A stretch of 64,000 nt of DNA from Schistocerca nitens (Eukaryota; Arthropoda; Insecta; Orthoptera; Acrididae), in assembly GCF_023898315.1 (NCBI RefSeq), contig NC_064614.1, positions 1,052,334,432 through 1,052,398,431 on the forward strand, read 5' to 3'. Below are positions 1 through 10,529 of the stretch, one piece after another; position 1 is the stretch's first letter, and each line of letters begins with the position of its first letter. The position numbers were made by a program, and so were the translations under genes. The notes under the pieces are model-generated. The model saw nothing but the letters and a program-made list of their open reading frames with translations. It did not search any database and was not told the DNA's origin.

Positions 1-1215
1 TGAAGAAAATTCAAGAAATACTCACAGGATCTATCGACTTAGAAAAATGTAAAATGATGCAAGCTGTTCGAAAATATGAGAAGTATATGAGTAATATACC
101 AGAACCAAGTGGGAACAATAAGACTCGACTACCAAGAATTACGTGCTCCGATTAAAAAGGGTGTAAGACCAGTATGCAGTCTTTCGCGCCTACTATTCAA
201 TCTGTACGTCGAAGATGCAACGACGGAAATAAAACGAAAGTTCAAGAACAGGATTAAAATTCAGGGGCAACAGATGTTAGTGAAAAGATTTGCTGATAAC
301 ATTGCTATCCTCAGAGAAGGTGAAGAAGGAACACAGGATCTACTGAGCGATTCTAACGAATACAGAGTGTGAACTGGGAGTAAACCTGAAAAACGCAAAA
401 ATAATGAAAAGCAGCTGATATGAGAACTGCGAGACACTTAACATCAAAATTGGTGATCACGTAGTAGACGAAGTTAAGGAGCTCTGCTAACTCGGAAGGA
501 AAATAAACAACGATTTACAGAGGAAGGACGACATGGAAAGCAGACAAGCACGGGCAAATATGATATTAATGGTCAAGAGAAGCTACTCGTACCAAACATA
601 GTCCTTAATTAGAGAAATAGTTTCCCGAGAGTACATTTGGATCAAAACTTTACATGGTGGGGAATCCTGGGTCGTTAGAAAACGGGAACAGAAGAGAATC
701 GAAGCGTTTCAGTTGTAGTGTTGCAGAAGATTGTTTAAATATTGATGGACTGATAGGGTAACGAAAGAGGAGGATGTCTGAAGAACTGGTGAAGAAAGGA
801 AGATATGGAAAATACTGACAAGAAGAAGTGAAAAGATGACAGGATAGGTGTTAAAACATCAGGGCATATCTTCCAGCCGGCCGGAGTGGCCGAGCGGTTC
901 TAGGCGCTACAGTCTGGAACCGCGCGACCGCTACGGTCGCAGGCTCGAATCCTGGCTCGGGCATGGATGTGTGTGATATCCTTAGGTTAGTTACGTTTAA
1001 GTAGTTCTAAGTTCTAGGGGACTGATGACCTTAGAAGTTAAGTCCCATAGTGCTCAGAGCCATTTTTGAACCATATCTTCCATGGTCCTATATGGAGTGT
1101 AGAGAATGAAACCTTAAGGGAGGACAGATACGGGAATACATGCAGCAGATATTTAGAGTCATGGGCTATTCGTGGCGGGCCGCCTCAAGCGAAGCAGGTG
1201 AACGATTAAAAACAG
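1..1215 (+). pseudogene. LINE (non-LTR) reverse transcriptase remnant, copy A
   Basis: Degenerate RT palm and C-terminal region of a non-LTR retrotransposon. The clearest part (about 109-372) reads GVRPVCSLSRLLFNLYVEDA, then KRFADNIAIL. The FADN stands where an active enzyme has FADD, so a catalytic Asp is lost. Downstream sequence matches, with many stops and indels, the tail of copy D (about 38.4-39.25 kb), including a GTGGCRGGCCGC block near the 3' end (about 1174-1185). The copy is split by a SINE at 876-1072. Its 5' end may lie outside the window. I do not assign the clade firmly; RTE- or CR1-like groups are possible. Confidence 0.75.
876..1072 (+). mobile_element. tRNA-derived SINE (family S), copy 1
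   Basis: The head resembles a tRNA-Leu/Ser: A box TGGCCGAGCGGTTCTAGGCG and a B box close to GGTTCGAATCC (here GGCTCGAATCC). It is followed by the tRNA-unrelated body (CCTTAGGTTAGTTACG..., TGCTCAGAGCCATT) shared by all eight copies in this window. A perfect 10-bp target-site duplication ATATCTTCCA flanks it (866-875 and 1073-1082). It lies inside LINE copy A, so it is younger than that LINE. Confidence 0.93.
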
Positions 1216-1390
1216 TCACGAAGTAATTTGGTAATTATTCCAAAATTAATAACGGGAATTTAAAATTATTACAGAGGTCAGCAAGGTTCAATGTATGATT
1301 TACGTCGAGAATTGAGAAATTAGGTGGCTATTTGACTAGGTTTCAAAGTCAGTAGATGTCTAACGTAATAAAGAAAATGTCATGTGATTA

Positions 1391-1760
1391 GGGCCTCCCG
1401 TCGGGTTCAAGTCTTTCGATTTGACGCCACTTCGGCAACTGGCGCGTCGATGGAGATGAAATGATGATCATTAGGACAACACTACTCGCAGTCCCTGAGC
1501 GGAGGAAACCTTAGACCCAGCCGGGAATCGAACCCGGTCACTGAGGATTGACGCTCCGTCACGTTGACCACCTTTTTTTTTATTTAATCTCATTTTGTTC
1601 GATATTGTTCATTACATATGTTCGGGGCGGACGTCCCATGACACCCGTTCAAGTTCACTGTTGATCCTTTCACTCAGTTTTTTATTACAGAGGGCAGCTA
1701 ACCCTCCGACCGACCATGCTGACCTACCGCGCCGGCACCACTCAGCTACCGGGGGTAGAC
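1391..1760 (-). mobile_element. Composite SINE: family A inserted in the head of family B (locus 1)
   Basis: On the minus strand the order is: SINE B head (GTCTACCCCCGGTAGCTGAG, 1741-1760), SINE A (about 1573-1737, ending in an A-rich tail that reads as T-rich at 1573-1581), then the rest of SINE B with its tRNA-like B box GGTTCGATTCCCGG and body (1391-1570). The SINE A segment starts GCCGGCGCGGTAG and includes GGGTTAGCTGCCCTCTG. Short GTGGT repeats at both junctions look like a target-site duplication. The same composite with the same junctions recurs at 6857-7096. Confidence 0.85.
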
Positions 1761-2985
1761 GCGAGATTTGATGCGTAATGAAAACCGTACTTACATCAGT
1801 CGTTTTGCGCACTGCTGTTATTTTTCGAATTTTTTTTAATACTTCCACGGTTTTGTTCAGTACTTCCTTTACGGCTTCCCGATGTCCACCGGATGATGTC
1901 ATGAAACAATAACAGAATAGATTAAAAAAATTTTATCAAGTACCTGTTCGGGCGCCACATCTAGTATGATAAAAAATTATTATTATTATTATTAGGTTAA
2001 ATATATTTCAATTCGTCCAATTTAAATCTGTGTTTCATACTAGAATGTCGTGTTCCTAGTTTGGCACAGCTTTGCCACAGGAGACACGAAAGCGGTCGAA
2101 GACGTCCGTCTTCTGGTCGGCTCCTGATCGTTGTCAGAAGGAGGCTAGTTTTTGCTAATGCAAAGACTTCTATTATTTGGAAAAGAACAACCCGGATTTC
2201 TTTACGTAATCAGTATGAATTTTACAGTTACCTAAGGGACCTTTAACAATGAATAGTAAAAAAATGAAATCATTAATAAATGGGGCAGCTATGAGTTGTA
2301 TAGAAGACAAGGAGCGGCCTTCTCTCTACGACCAGGATGCCGCAGTATTCTCTGCTGTAGTAAAGGCTGTTTGACATTTATAAAAATAATATGGCATGGA
2401 AGTTAAAAAGTATAAAGGAAAAGAACAGAATAAGAAATCTGGTAAATACTAATATATATTCAAACAATTCTCACTAGCAAATTAGGGCATATTTATAAAC
2501 AATATAACTTACATAAGTACTTTTCTAACTGTATGGTGCGATCAGATTCCAGCCTGTCCTGTGCTGTCTCCTTGGTTCACGTTTTTGTCACAAATTACAG
2601 TCATTACTTTTCTCCGTCATTGAAGACTATTCTTGCACTGTTCAACACCTTCATAACAATAACTTGCCGATTTACAGTTTCGAACATAAATTACTTTAAT
2701 TTTATTAAGTAATAATGTTGTCTGCACGCTGGCAAGACCGTTCACTTTTATAGCTTAAAAACGACCTTCTTTACGCTATCACATTACAAGCAGAAGTACA
2801 TTAAAAATCTGAAGATCTACAAAAGTTTGTTACTGTCATCTTTTATTTAGATCGAAGCGGAACGTCAGTTCAGCTTCTGTTAAAATGTTTCTTTGACTGC
2901 GCAGTCGATGTATTAGCGTCCGCGCTAGATGCGCATCTTTACAGTTCGTAAATTATATAAAACAAATGTCTTTCAAAGAATAGAT
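1761..2985. other. No recognisable gene; unique AT-rich DNA
   Basis: I see no coding gene. A short minus-strand ATG-started frame (1902 down to the SINE at 1760) encodes a basic, helix-like peptide beginning MTSSGGHREAVKEVL; I do not recognise it and it runs straight into the SINE. A (TTA)n tract lies at about 1979-1994. Confidence 0.5.
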
Positions 2986-2992
2986 CTCATCT

Positions 2993-3075
2993 CATAAGTT
3001 GATCATTTAAAATAAAGATAGGTGAATGCCTTTCCACGGGTACTCAAAGCTTTCATAGGACGGAAATACCAATAA
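2993..3075 (-). repeat. Duplicated LTR-element fragment, partner of 6765-6856
   Basis: About 83 bases here match 6765-6856 with only a few differences (TTGATCATTTAAAATAAAGA ... CAATAATATTACATC). In the second copy the minus strand belongs to a Ty3/Gypsy-like integrase C-terminal frame, so this is probably a piece of the same retroelement. The 13-base CCAATAATATTAC at 3069-3081 has a perfect inverted partner at 3140-3152, which could form a hairpin. Confidence 0.6.
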
Positions 3076-3152
3076 TATTACATCGCTTCCCGCGTGAGGA
3101 GTAATGATTCTGAAAGATCGTTACGACTCACTCGCAGTCGTAATATTATTGG

Positions 3153-4142
3153 ATTCACGTACTTAGTGAATGGAGTATTTAAGGATCTCTCCTTGTAGAA
3201 AGGAAAACAAACATAACGTAAGGCATATAGAGTTATATACGTTTCACACTAAGTCGTCAAAGCTACTCACAGTTGCTTGATCATTAACAAACTTGGTTAT
3301 GGCATGATGCTATCATAAGTGTTCAAGGATTTAACATAGGTTCCTTTTTTTGCGTGTTCTCAAGAATTACTCTCTTTCAATCAATAGAAACATTGAAATA
3401 CTAACATAGGTACAAATACAAATCAAATACACATATAGATACTTACATACATAAATACTGACAAGAAGAAAAAAATTCGATTACAGTATTGGTGCATTTC
3501 CACCAATTTTGAACAGAACATAAAACTTTTATCAGTCTTTCTCGTAGCGACGTCACTCTTCACTTTGTAGTTGGGAGTATTTCCCATGAACTCGGGTCAT
3601 TTTCACAGGGGAATTCTTTCATCACCTTTCACTTTTCACTGCACTAAAACTGGGGATCACCTTTTCACATTCTGGTGGAAAACACTGGGAATTTCACTAT
3701 GTGAAGGGGGAAGTGATATTTCTTGACTCGACGATCCATCGGAACATGTCGGGAAACAGGACAGTTGATGACTGGTTCAATGACGAATGAGTCAGTTTGG
3801 TGGCTGTCTTAATCTCATTCCAATTCATGTTTCAACACATGAAAATACAGAAAAAAAATCTGTATTAGGACTTGCTCATTAACTAGCATCTTAATCTAAG
3901 GGAATATAGAGTAAGAATTTAAGACAATAAAAATTACTACATAGACTATGTACATATACATTATATATTATTCATATTTTGTGTCTAGGTTTTATATTGT
4001 TTCGTTAGCAAATATTAGCAAAACACGTTTCGTTTTGTACAGGTCTTTCTTAAGCAATGTATTTAGCAATATTGCCGTAGCAATTTTCATAGTTAAGGAA
4101 AAAGTCATCATTAGTGTCCCTTTAATGTAAATATAGTAAAAT
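3153..4142. other. No recognisable feature
   Basis: AT-rich sequence with stop codons in all frames and no repeat family that I recognise. Confidence 0.5.
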
Positions 4143-4157
4143 CGTGCGTAGTTTATC

Positions 4158-4486
4158 TAAAAACTAACTCCGTCTACAGGCCGCAAGCGACCCATCGGGA
4201 CCATCCGACCGCCGTATCATCCTCAGGTGAGGATGCGGATAGGAGGGGCATGGGGTCAGCACACCGCGCTCCCGGTCGGTATGACGGTTTTCTTTGACCG
4301 GAGCCGCTACTATTCGGTCGAGTAGCTCCTCAATTGGCATCACGAGGCTGAGTGCACCCCGAAAAATGGCAACAGCACGTGGCGGCGGGATGGTGACCCA
4401 TCCAAGCGCCGGCCACGCCCGACAGCGCTTAACTTCGGTGATCTCACGGGAACCGGTGTATCCACTGTGGCAAGGCCGTTGCCACA
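4158..4486 (-). mobile_element. 5S rRNA-derived SINE (SINE3-like)
   Basis: Read on the minus strand, the 5' end is closely related to 5S rRNA. It contains GATCACCGAAGTTAAGCGCT (the region of the 5S A box) and GCTTGGATGGGTCACC (5S C box), with the expected 5S spacing. A non-5S body and a short A-rich tail follow. The element is bounded by a perfect 15-bp target-site duplication, CGTGCGTAGTTTATC, at 4143-4157 and 4487-4501. The open frames across it are incidental. 5S-derived SINEs promote from an internal type-1 pol III promoter; whether this copy is transcribed cannot be told. Confidence 0.93.
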
Positions 4487-4501
4487 CGTGCGTAGTTTAT
4501 C

Positions 4502-6566
4502 AACGTTTTATAATTTTTATGTCCATTTTCATCTCAAATCTGGAGCACGCTCGCGCCCGTTATGGAGAGGAATGCTTATTGTTGAGTACGGGCCGGCGGG
4601 CAGTCATTGAATGTTGCACAGTCACGTGATAACGAACTGGCGGTTTAACAGCGTTGGCAGTCCGCGTCCTGCACGTGGCAGATAGTTCAGTGGCTACCAA
4701 CCCTTTTTTTTTTTTTAACTTGTGCATTTTGTTGAATCGTGGGTACTGGAGCAGCTCGTCAAGGCGACATGGTCAACCTGGACGGTAAATTGACTGCACC
4801 AGCGACGAAGAACAGTCATCGTTGAAAATGACTACTATCACCTATTGCAGTGAGTACAATAGCTTGTCTATCCTTTGACTGATAGTCACTGTATCGTCGT
4901 TGCAACGTGAGAATACTTGTAATGCTACTTCACACGCGGAACATCACTCGTGTCCATAAGTTTATTACAGTTTTGATTCACACAAGAGATAACTAGTTTT
5001 CGTGTCCATACCTGTGTCAAATTACGATTTTACACACGTGTCCATCATTTTGTCACTGAGTCACACGCAGCAATCCATACGTGTCCATTTAGGTGTCTTT
5101 ATACTACAGAGTAGTACAGGCAATGCTAAAATTACTTATCATGAAAGGATCATTTACAAAATATACATAGTTTTTTTTTATTACTGTCCAAGACGTAACG
5201 AGAAAACGTGTTTGCTATTATGAATGGTGCTTCTGAAGCACATTAGATTTTGTATGTAATTTAAATCTGATTCTTTTCCTTTTCTTATTGTTCTGTAACA
5301 GCCCCTTTTTTGTTTGGTTTCTTTGTTCATTTATTCGGTTACATCAATAATCAGTAAAATATACCCACTTTGGCGTGCCGAACAGTTCACGTTCAAAACT
5401 TCATCTAACAGATATCGGGAAAATTATTCCTATTTCCTAGGATGCTTTTGCTCACAGCAAATCAGATTTACATCACGTTTCGATAAGTAACTGCAGATAC
5501 GCATTAACCAACGAGCCACGATTGTCAATACACACAATATACACACGTCAAGTCTTTTGAACCAATTCCCAAATTTCTTCCCCTACCGGGTAGGGTAGAA
5601 AGGTAAGAATGCTAAAGAAGAAAACTACAATAGGATAGTGCAAGGAAATGAAAGATACGAAGATAGTTAATAGGTGAAATAATCAGTTGAGCAAATTCAT
5701 TCTTCGGCTCCACCGTTTTTAGTGTCATCCACGCGGCATAACTTGACTTCAGTATTGAAATGTCGCACAAATCCGCTGCCAAAGCATCTTCAAATATATC
5801 TCAAAATCACGGCATGCGGATATAGCAGAAGAATATAAGCAGATTATCTCCTCAACTAGGTATCTTAATATCGAAGGTTTCTGCATGATACTCATGACAT
5901 AGGAATAGTCTCTCTAAGTTTCTCCAATACAGGACCTAATAATCATTATAAATGCATATTTCTTAACTGGTTGACTCATAGTAATAAATAAATTAAAGTT
6001 GCTCTCCAGTTGCGAGTACGATTATTCATTTCTTTGTACACTAACTATATGTTGCTGCTTATACTCGGTGTAATCTACAGATTACAATATATCAGTTTTG
6101 CATCGTACATGGTTCTAGCGACTTAAAATATCAATCCTTTGAAAGCTTAACTTAGGTTAATACTTCACATACACGGACATTCTGGTCTGAATGAGGGATT
6201 TAAAGAAAACCTTTACTACTTGGTCAAAAAAAAAAAAAAAAAAAAAAAGGAGATTTGCCGTAACTTAAAACTAAAGCAGCAGGTGGCACTCTGGCACATC
6301 CCTTACTCAATTCAACGACTGCAGTCTTCTATTGCTCAAGAAACTTAAAACTACCTTAAAACTAAAGCATATCTTATTTTCCAAATACGTAGAAAACCTT
6401 CTTCAATCACTTCATATCTTTCAAGCTCCATCATTACTTTGTGTCCACCTCACTCAAATGATTACGTCACCTGCAGAATACATGTACATGCTGTTGACTC
6501 ACATACTTTCGAAACAGATCAAACTCTTGTTTCAAGTTGCAGCTTAACATAATAAATGATATTTTT
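4502..6566. other. No recognisable gene; A-tract and repeated short motif
   Basis: The motif CGTGTCCAT occurs four times at 4949, 5001, 5037 and 5080. A 23-base A tract lies at 6226-6248 and may be the tail of an old retroposon. Otherwise this is AT-rich sequence without a supportable gene. Confidence 0.5.
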
Positions 6567-6569
6567 TTA

Positions 6570-6856
6570 ATGTTTTTCATGGTACTTCTTTAGGTCTACA
6601 TGGTGGTAAAGGTCTTTTATTCGTCCACTAACAGGATCTGCCAACACGTAACAACAAATATGTGGCTTCCTGACTATAACAAACGGTCCTTCGTATAGGT
6701 GTTGCCACTTACGATTTTTACGTAAGATGAGAGATGGTTTGAAGTGTGTCCTCAGAAGTGTCCTCATAAGTTGATCATTTAAAATAAAGATAGGTGAATG
6801 CCTTTCCAAGGATACTCAAAGCTTTCATAGGACGGAAATACCAATAATATTACATC
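6570..6856 (-). pseudogene. Ty3/Gypsy-like integrase C-terminal fragment
   Basis: The minus-strand frame (6567-6809) reads RKWQHLYEGPFVIVRKPHIC, then YVLADPVSGRIKDLYHHVDL and KKYHEK. This matches the usual C-terminal end of Ty3/Gypsy integrases, where a GPF-type segment is followed by a Y-L, G-R, YH, L-K-Y-H pattern. The zinc-binding and DDE core are absent. The upstream part abuts a SINE composite at 6857. A very similar end segment occurs in the Gypsy-like element at 58.5-58.66 kb. Confidence 0.72.
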
Positions 6857-7096
6857 TGGGAATCGAACCCGGTCCCTGAGGATTGACGCTCCGTCACGTT
6901 GACCACTTTTTTTAAAAATTTAATCTCATTTTGTTCGATATTGTTCATTACATATGTTCGGGGCGGACGTCCCATGACACCCGTTCAAGTTCACTGTTGA
7001 TCCTTTCACTCAGTTTTTTATTACAGAGGGCAGCTAACCCTCCGACCGACCATGCTGACCTACCGCGCCGGCACCTCTCAGCTACCGGGGGTAGAC
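6857..7096 (-). mobile_element. Composite SINE A-in-B (locus 2, truncated)
   Basis: This is nearly identical to locus 1. On the minus strand it has the SINE B head (7074-7096), SINE A (about 6907-7073, with T-rich poly-A at 6907-6913) and SINE B up to its B box. It is then cut off at 6857, exactly where the duplicated LTR-element fragment ends. The A/B junctions equal those at 1391-1760, so the composite was copied as a unit. Confidence 0.85.
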
Positions 7097-7540
7097 ATCT
7101 AATGTAATGGTAGAAGTAGACAGCGATAACGAATACCAGGCAACAGCAGGCTGTGGAATAAGTGAAGAGCAGCTGAGATATAGTTTCAGACTCTGAGATT
7201 TTTTACGAACTGTTATCAATTAACCTTACGTAACTATATTCCAAATAATTAAGAGACAACGCTCTAAGACAGGTTTGGTTTCGCATACCATTCGAAAGAG
7301 GAAAAAAATTTGCAGAGATAGCACCCTGGATTGCCACTAAATCTTATCACTGAGCAACTTCACAAATTGTTAAATGTCTTTTTGTTAATTGTAGAAGTAC
7401 GCTTAAACACTTTTAAAAAGGATGCTAGATGCCGTTATATAAAAAAATGCATCGCTAATATTTTTAATTAGAGAATCCCATTGTGTAGGAGCCTCAACGA
7501 GAATTTTGTTTTGTCAAACAATATATTGCTTTTGTTTGTA
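7097..7540. other. No recognisable feature
   Basis: AT-rich, no gene or repeat recognised. Confidence 0.5.
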
Positions 7541-7987
7541 AGACTGCGCTCATCAACTGCAGATGTATCCTATTCTCGCTTTTGATTACGCCTTTGATGT
7601 TCAGCACTGCAGTCGAACAGTCTCGATGCGGCTAAACAGCTGCCACACCAAATTCATCGACGTCCAGTTGAACCACACTGTCCGGTTAATAACTGGGGCA
7701 ATCTGACCAGCACCGATTTATTGGCTTCCTCTGCTAAGCAATGTCTATCCACCCGCAATCCGTTGAAGCGAGGTCGTGCTTAGGGAATACCGCAAGCTAC
7801 AGGAGAACCTGGAATTTCTCATACAGGTAGACATACCAAGTCTACGAAGAAATAGATTGCGTTCAAGAAACCCACCATCACGGCAAGCAGAACAGCTAGA
7901 TGCCAGTAATATCGGGATGGGAGTCCTGTGGGACCAGAGCTGTAAGCTTTTTGAAAATACTGAAGAGCGTGAGTGGTTCGGAAACTA

Positions 7988-9409
7988 CACTCCTGGAAAT
8001 TGAAATAAGAACACCGTGAATTCATTGTCCCAGGAAGGGGAAACTTTATTGACACATTCCTGGGGTCAGATACATCACATGATCACACTGACAGAACCAC
8101 AGGCACATAGACACAGGCAACAGAGCATGCACAATGTCGGCACTAGTACAGTGTATATCCACCTTTCGCAGCAATGCAGGCTGCTATTCTCCCATGGAGA
8201 CGATCGTAGAGATGCTGGATGTAGTCCTGTGGAACGGCTTGCCATGCCATTTCCACCTGGCGCCTCAGTTGGACCAGCGTTCGTGCTGGACGTGCAGACC
8301 GCGTGAGACGACGCTTCATCCAGTCCCAAACATGCTCAATGGGGGACAGATCCGGAGATCTTGCTGGCCAGGGTAGTTGACTTACACCTTCTAGAGCACG
8401 TTGGGTGGCACGGGATACATGCGGACGTGCATTGTCCTGTTGGAACAGCAAGTTCCCTTGCCGGTCTAGGAATGGTAGAACGATGGGTTCGATGACGGTT
8501 TGGATGTACCGTGCACTATTCAGTGTCCCCTCGACGATCACCAGTGGTGTACGGCCAGTGTAGGAGATCGCTCCCCACACCATGATGCCGGGTGTTGGCC
8601 CTGTGTGCCTCGGTCGTATGCAGTCCTGATTGTGGCGCTCACCTGCACAGCGCCAAACACGCATACGACCATCATTGGCACCAAGGCAGAAGCGACTCTC
8701 ATCGCTGAAGGCGACACGTCTCCATTCGTCCCTCCATTCACGCCTGTCGCGACGCCACTGGAGGCGGGCTGCACGATGTTGGGGCGTGAGCGGAAGACGG
8801 CCTAACGGTGTGCGGGACCGTAGCCCAGCTTCATGGAGACGGTTGCGAATGGTCCTCGCCGATACCCCAGGAACAACAGTGTCCCTAATTTGCTGGGAAG
8901 TGGCGGTGCGGTCCCCTACGGCACTGCGTAGGATCCTACGGTCTTGGCGTGCATCCGTGCGTCGCTGCGGTCCGGTCCCAGGTCGACGGGCACGTGCACC
9001 TTCCGCCGACCACTGGCGACAACATCGATGTACTGTGGAGACCTCACGCCCCACGTGTTGAGAAATTCGGCGGTACGTCCACCCGGCCTCCCGCATGCCC
9101 ACTATACGCCCTCGCTCAAAGTCCGTCAACTGCACATACGGTTCACGTCCACGCTGTCGCGGCATGCTACCAGTGTTAAAGACTGTGATGGAGCTCCGTA
9201 TGCCACGGCAAAATGGCTGACACTGACGGCGGTGGTGCACAAATGCTGCGCAGCTAGCGCCATTCGACGGCCAACACCGCGGTTCCTGGTGTGTCCGCTG
9301 TGCCGTGCGTGTGATCATTGCTTGTACAGCCCTCTCGCAGTGTCCGGAGCAAGTATGGTGGGTCTGACACACCGGTGTCAATGTGTTCTTTTTTCCATTT
9401 CCAGGAGTG
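7988..9409 (-). mobile_element. Tc1-type DNA transposon, copy 1 (complete, 1422 bp)
   Basis: Terminal inverted repeats are CACTCCTGGAAATTGAAATA at the left and CACTCCTGGAAATGGAAAAA (reverse-complemented) at the right, matching over about 27 bases with few mismatches. A TA target-site duplication is at 7986-7987 and 9410-9411. The element carries one transposase gene on the minus strand and is inserted in a LINE 3' end. Copy 2 at 13.6 kb has exactly the same length and nearly the same sequence, so both moved recently. Confidence 0.96.
8143..9165 (-). CDS. Tc1-type transposase, intact, DD32E
   Basis: This 340-residue protein starts at ATG 9163-9165 (MPRQRGREPYVQLTDF). Cut-and-paste transposases of this superfamily bind the inverted repeats and excise and insert at TA. 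Residues about 10-125 form paired HTH domains (RRISQHV, then a basic linker RARRPGTGPQRR). The catalytic triad is Asp155 (FSDESRF), Asp244 (FQQDNARPH) and Glu277 (SPIEHVWD). Asp244 to Glu277 has 32 intervening residues, against 34 in standard Tc1. The length is normal for Tc1 transposases and there is no frame break. The reading frame stays open upstream of this ATG to beyond the element end, but without another ATG inside the element. I chose this ATG because similarity to the HTH region begins just after it. Confidence 0.93.
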   Translation of the reverse strand: MPRQRGREPYVQLTDFERGRIVGMREAGWTYRRISQHVGREVSTVHRCCRQWSAEGARARRPGTGPQRRTDARQDRRILRSAVGDRTATSQQIRDTVVPGVSARTIRNRLHEAGLRSRTPLGRLPLTPQHRAARLQWRRDRREWRDEWRRVAFSDESRFCLGANDGRMRVWRCAGERHNQDCIRPRHTGPTPGIMVWGAISYTGRTPLVIVEGTLNSARYIQTVIEPIVLPFLDRQGNLLFQQDNARPHVSRATQRALEGVSQLPWPARSPDLSPIEHVWDWMKRRLTRSARPARTLVQLRRQVEMAWQAVPQDYIQHLYDRLHGRIAACIAAKGGYTLY

Positions 9410-9782
9410 TATAACTGCGATACTGCAGGCACACAACTAGACAGGAAACTATGGGTCAAACTGAACAGAGCTCGCACTGGTCGTTGACGATGCACAGACT
9501 TTCTTCACAAATCGGATGCTACAGAGTCTCCGGTTTGTGACTGTGGCGGTCCGAACCAGACAATCGAGCACATTAAAGATGAATACACCTTACAGTTCTA
9601 AAAGGAATTTGGAGCGACCTCATGAAAGCTGATAATACGGTTCGTATATGGATTAGGAACCCAGCTATTGACATTTAGTTAGCTTTATTTGTAATTTTGT
9701 ATTTTCGTGTGCCTGTTATATATATGTATTACTAATGTTATATGTCTCATTTTAAACTGCATGTGACCGAATAAATAAATGA

Positions 9783-10087
9783 AAATGCAGTCGGAAATGG
9801 TGAAGGTGGACCGACCGCTGTAAGTACTTCCGTACTCGCTAGGAATATTATAAAACATCTTAAAGCCCTAGCTCCTAGACCTTCCGGGTTGTACTGATTT
9901 CTTGAAGTGCAGATGAAAAGTATTCCACTCAGACCAATTGCTTGCATTATTGGCTTTCCTACTTATAGGGTAGCTAAATATTTAACTTTGTGGATGACTC
10001 TGATAGTTGGCCTTGCGAACATCATATCAAAAGCTCTTAGATAATAATTGAGAAAACTGATTAGACATGGTGCAAACGATGTTTCAG
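9783..10087. other. No recognisable feature
   Basis: Possible old LINE DNA; no motif is strong enough to name. Confidence 0.4.
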
Positions 10088-10098
10088 TCAACCTCGAT

Positions 10099-10510
10099 AT
10101 ATGAAATTTTTTAGAATGAAATTTTCAGTCTACAGCGGAGTGTGCGCTGATATGAAACTTCCTGGCAGATTAGAACTGTGTGTCGGACCGAGACTCGAAC
10201 TAGGGAACTTTGCCTTTCGCGGGCACGTGCTCTACCGACTGAGCTACACAATCACGACTCACACCCCGTCCTCACAGCTCTACTTCTGCCAGTACCTCGT
10301 CTCCTACCTTCCAAACTTTAGTGAAGGTTCGCAGGAGAGCTTCTGTAAAGTCTGGAAGGTAGGAGACGAGGTACTGGTATAAGTGAAGCTGTGAGGACGG
10401 GGCGTGAGTCGTGCTTGGGTAGCTCAGTCGGTAGAGCACTTGTCCGCGAAAGGCAAAGATCCCGAGTTCGAGTCTCGGTCCGGCACACAGTTTTAATCTG
10501 TCAGGAAGTT
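10099..10510. mobile_element. Fold-back element with tRNA-like inverted arms
   Basis: Two long inverted arms (about 10149-10319 and 10347-10512) each contain a tRNA-like segment. The right arm reads GGGTAGCTCAGTCGGTAGAG (A box) and GAGTTCGAGTCTCGG (B box); the left arm is its reverse complement with scattered differences. An 11-bp target-site duplication TCAACCTCGAT lies at 10088-10098 and 10511-10521. It could be a dimeric, head-to-head tRNA-derived retroposon or a fold-back transposon; no coding capacity is visible. Confidence 0.85.
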
Positions 10511-10529
10511 TCAACCTCGATGTAGTCTC

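Larger units (their letters stand above)
7541..9782 (+). pseudogene. Jockey/R1-like LINE ORF2 3' end, split by a Tc1-type element
   Basis: Before the transposon (to 7985) the + strand translates, with stops, as a post-RT region: RLITGAI*PAPIYWLPLLSN followed by an alternating hydrophobic and basic stretch. After it (9412 onward) come LDRKLWVKLNRARTG and SPVCDCGGPNQTIEHI. That C-x-C-x7-H pattern is the Cys/His cluster usual at the C-terminus of Jockey/R1-type ORF2. The copy ends in an AATAAATAAATG tail near 9782. Frame breaks show it is long dead. RT and endonuclease domains are missing (5' truncated). Confidence 0.72.

Noticed and set aside
890..970. A tRNA-Leu/Ser gene
   Set aside because: It is the head of an eight-copy SINE with target-site duplications; the anticodon arm is not tRNA-like.
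4164..4629. Overlapping frames of 107 and 111 residues on both strands
   Set aside because: They lie within the 5S-derived SINE and its flank; the sequence is explained by the SINE.
8500..9414. Long + strand frames opposite the transposase of Tc1-type copy 1 (similar ones at copies 2-4)
   Set aside because: They are antisense shadows in GC-rich coding DNA and share no domain; the transposase strand has the catalytic motifs.
10420..10494. A possible functional tRNA gene (GGGTAGCTCAGTCGGTAGAG ... GTTCGAGTCTCGG)
   Set aside because: It sits in the arm of a fold-back repeat with an inverted partner, and acceptor-stem pairing is not convincing.
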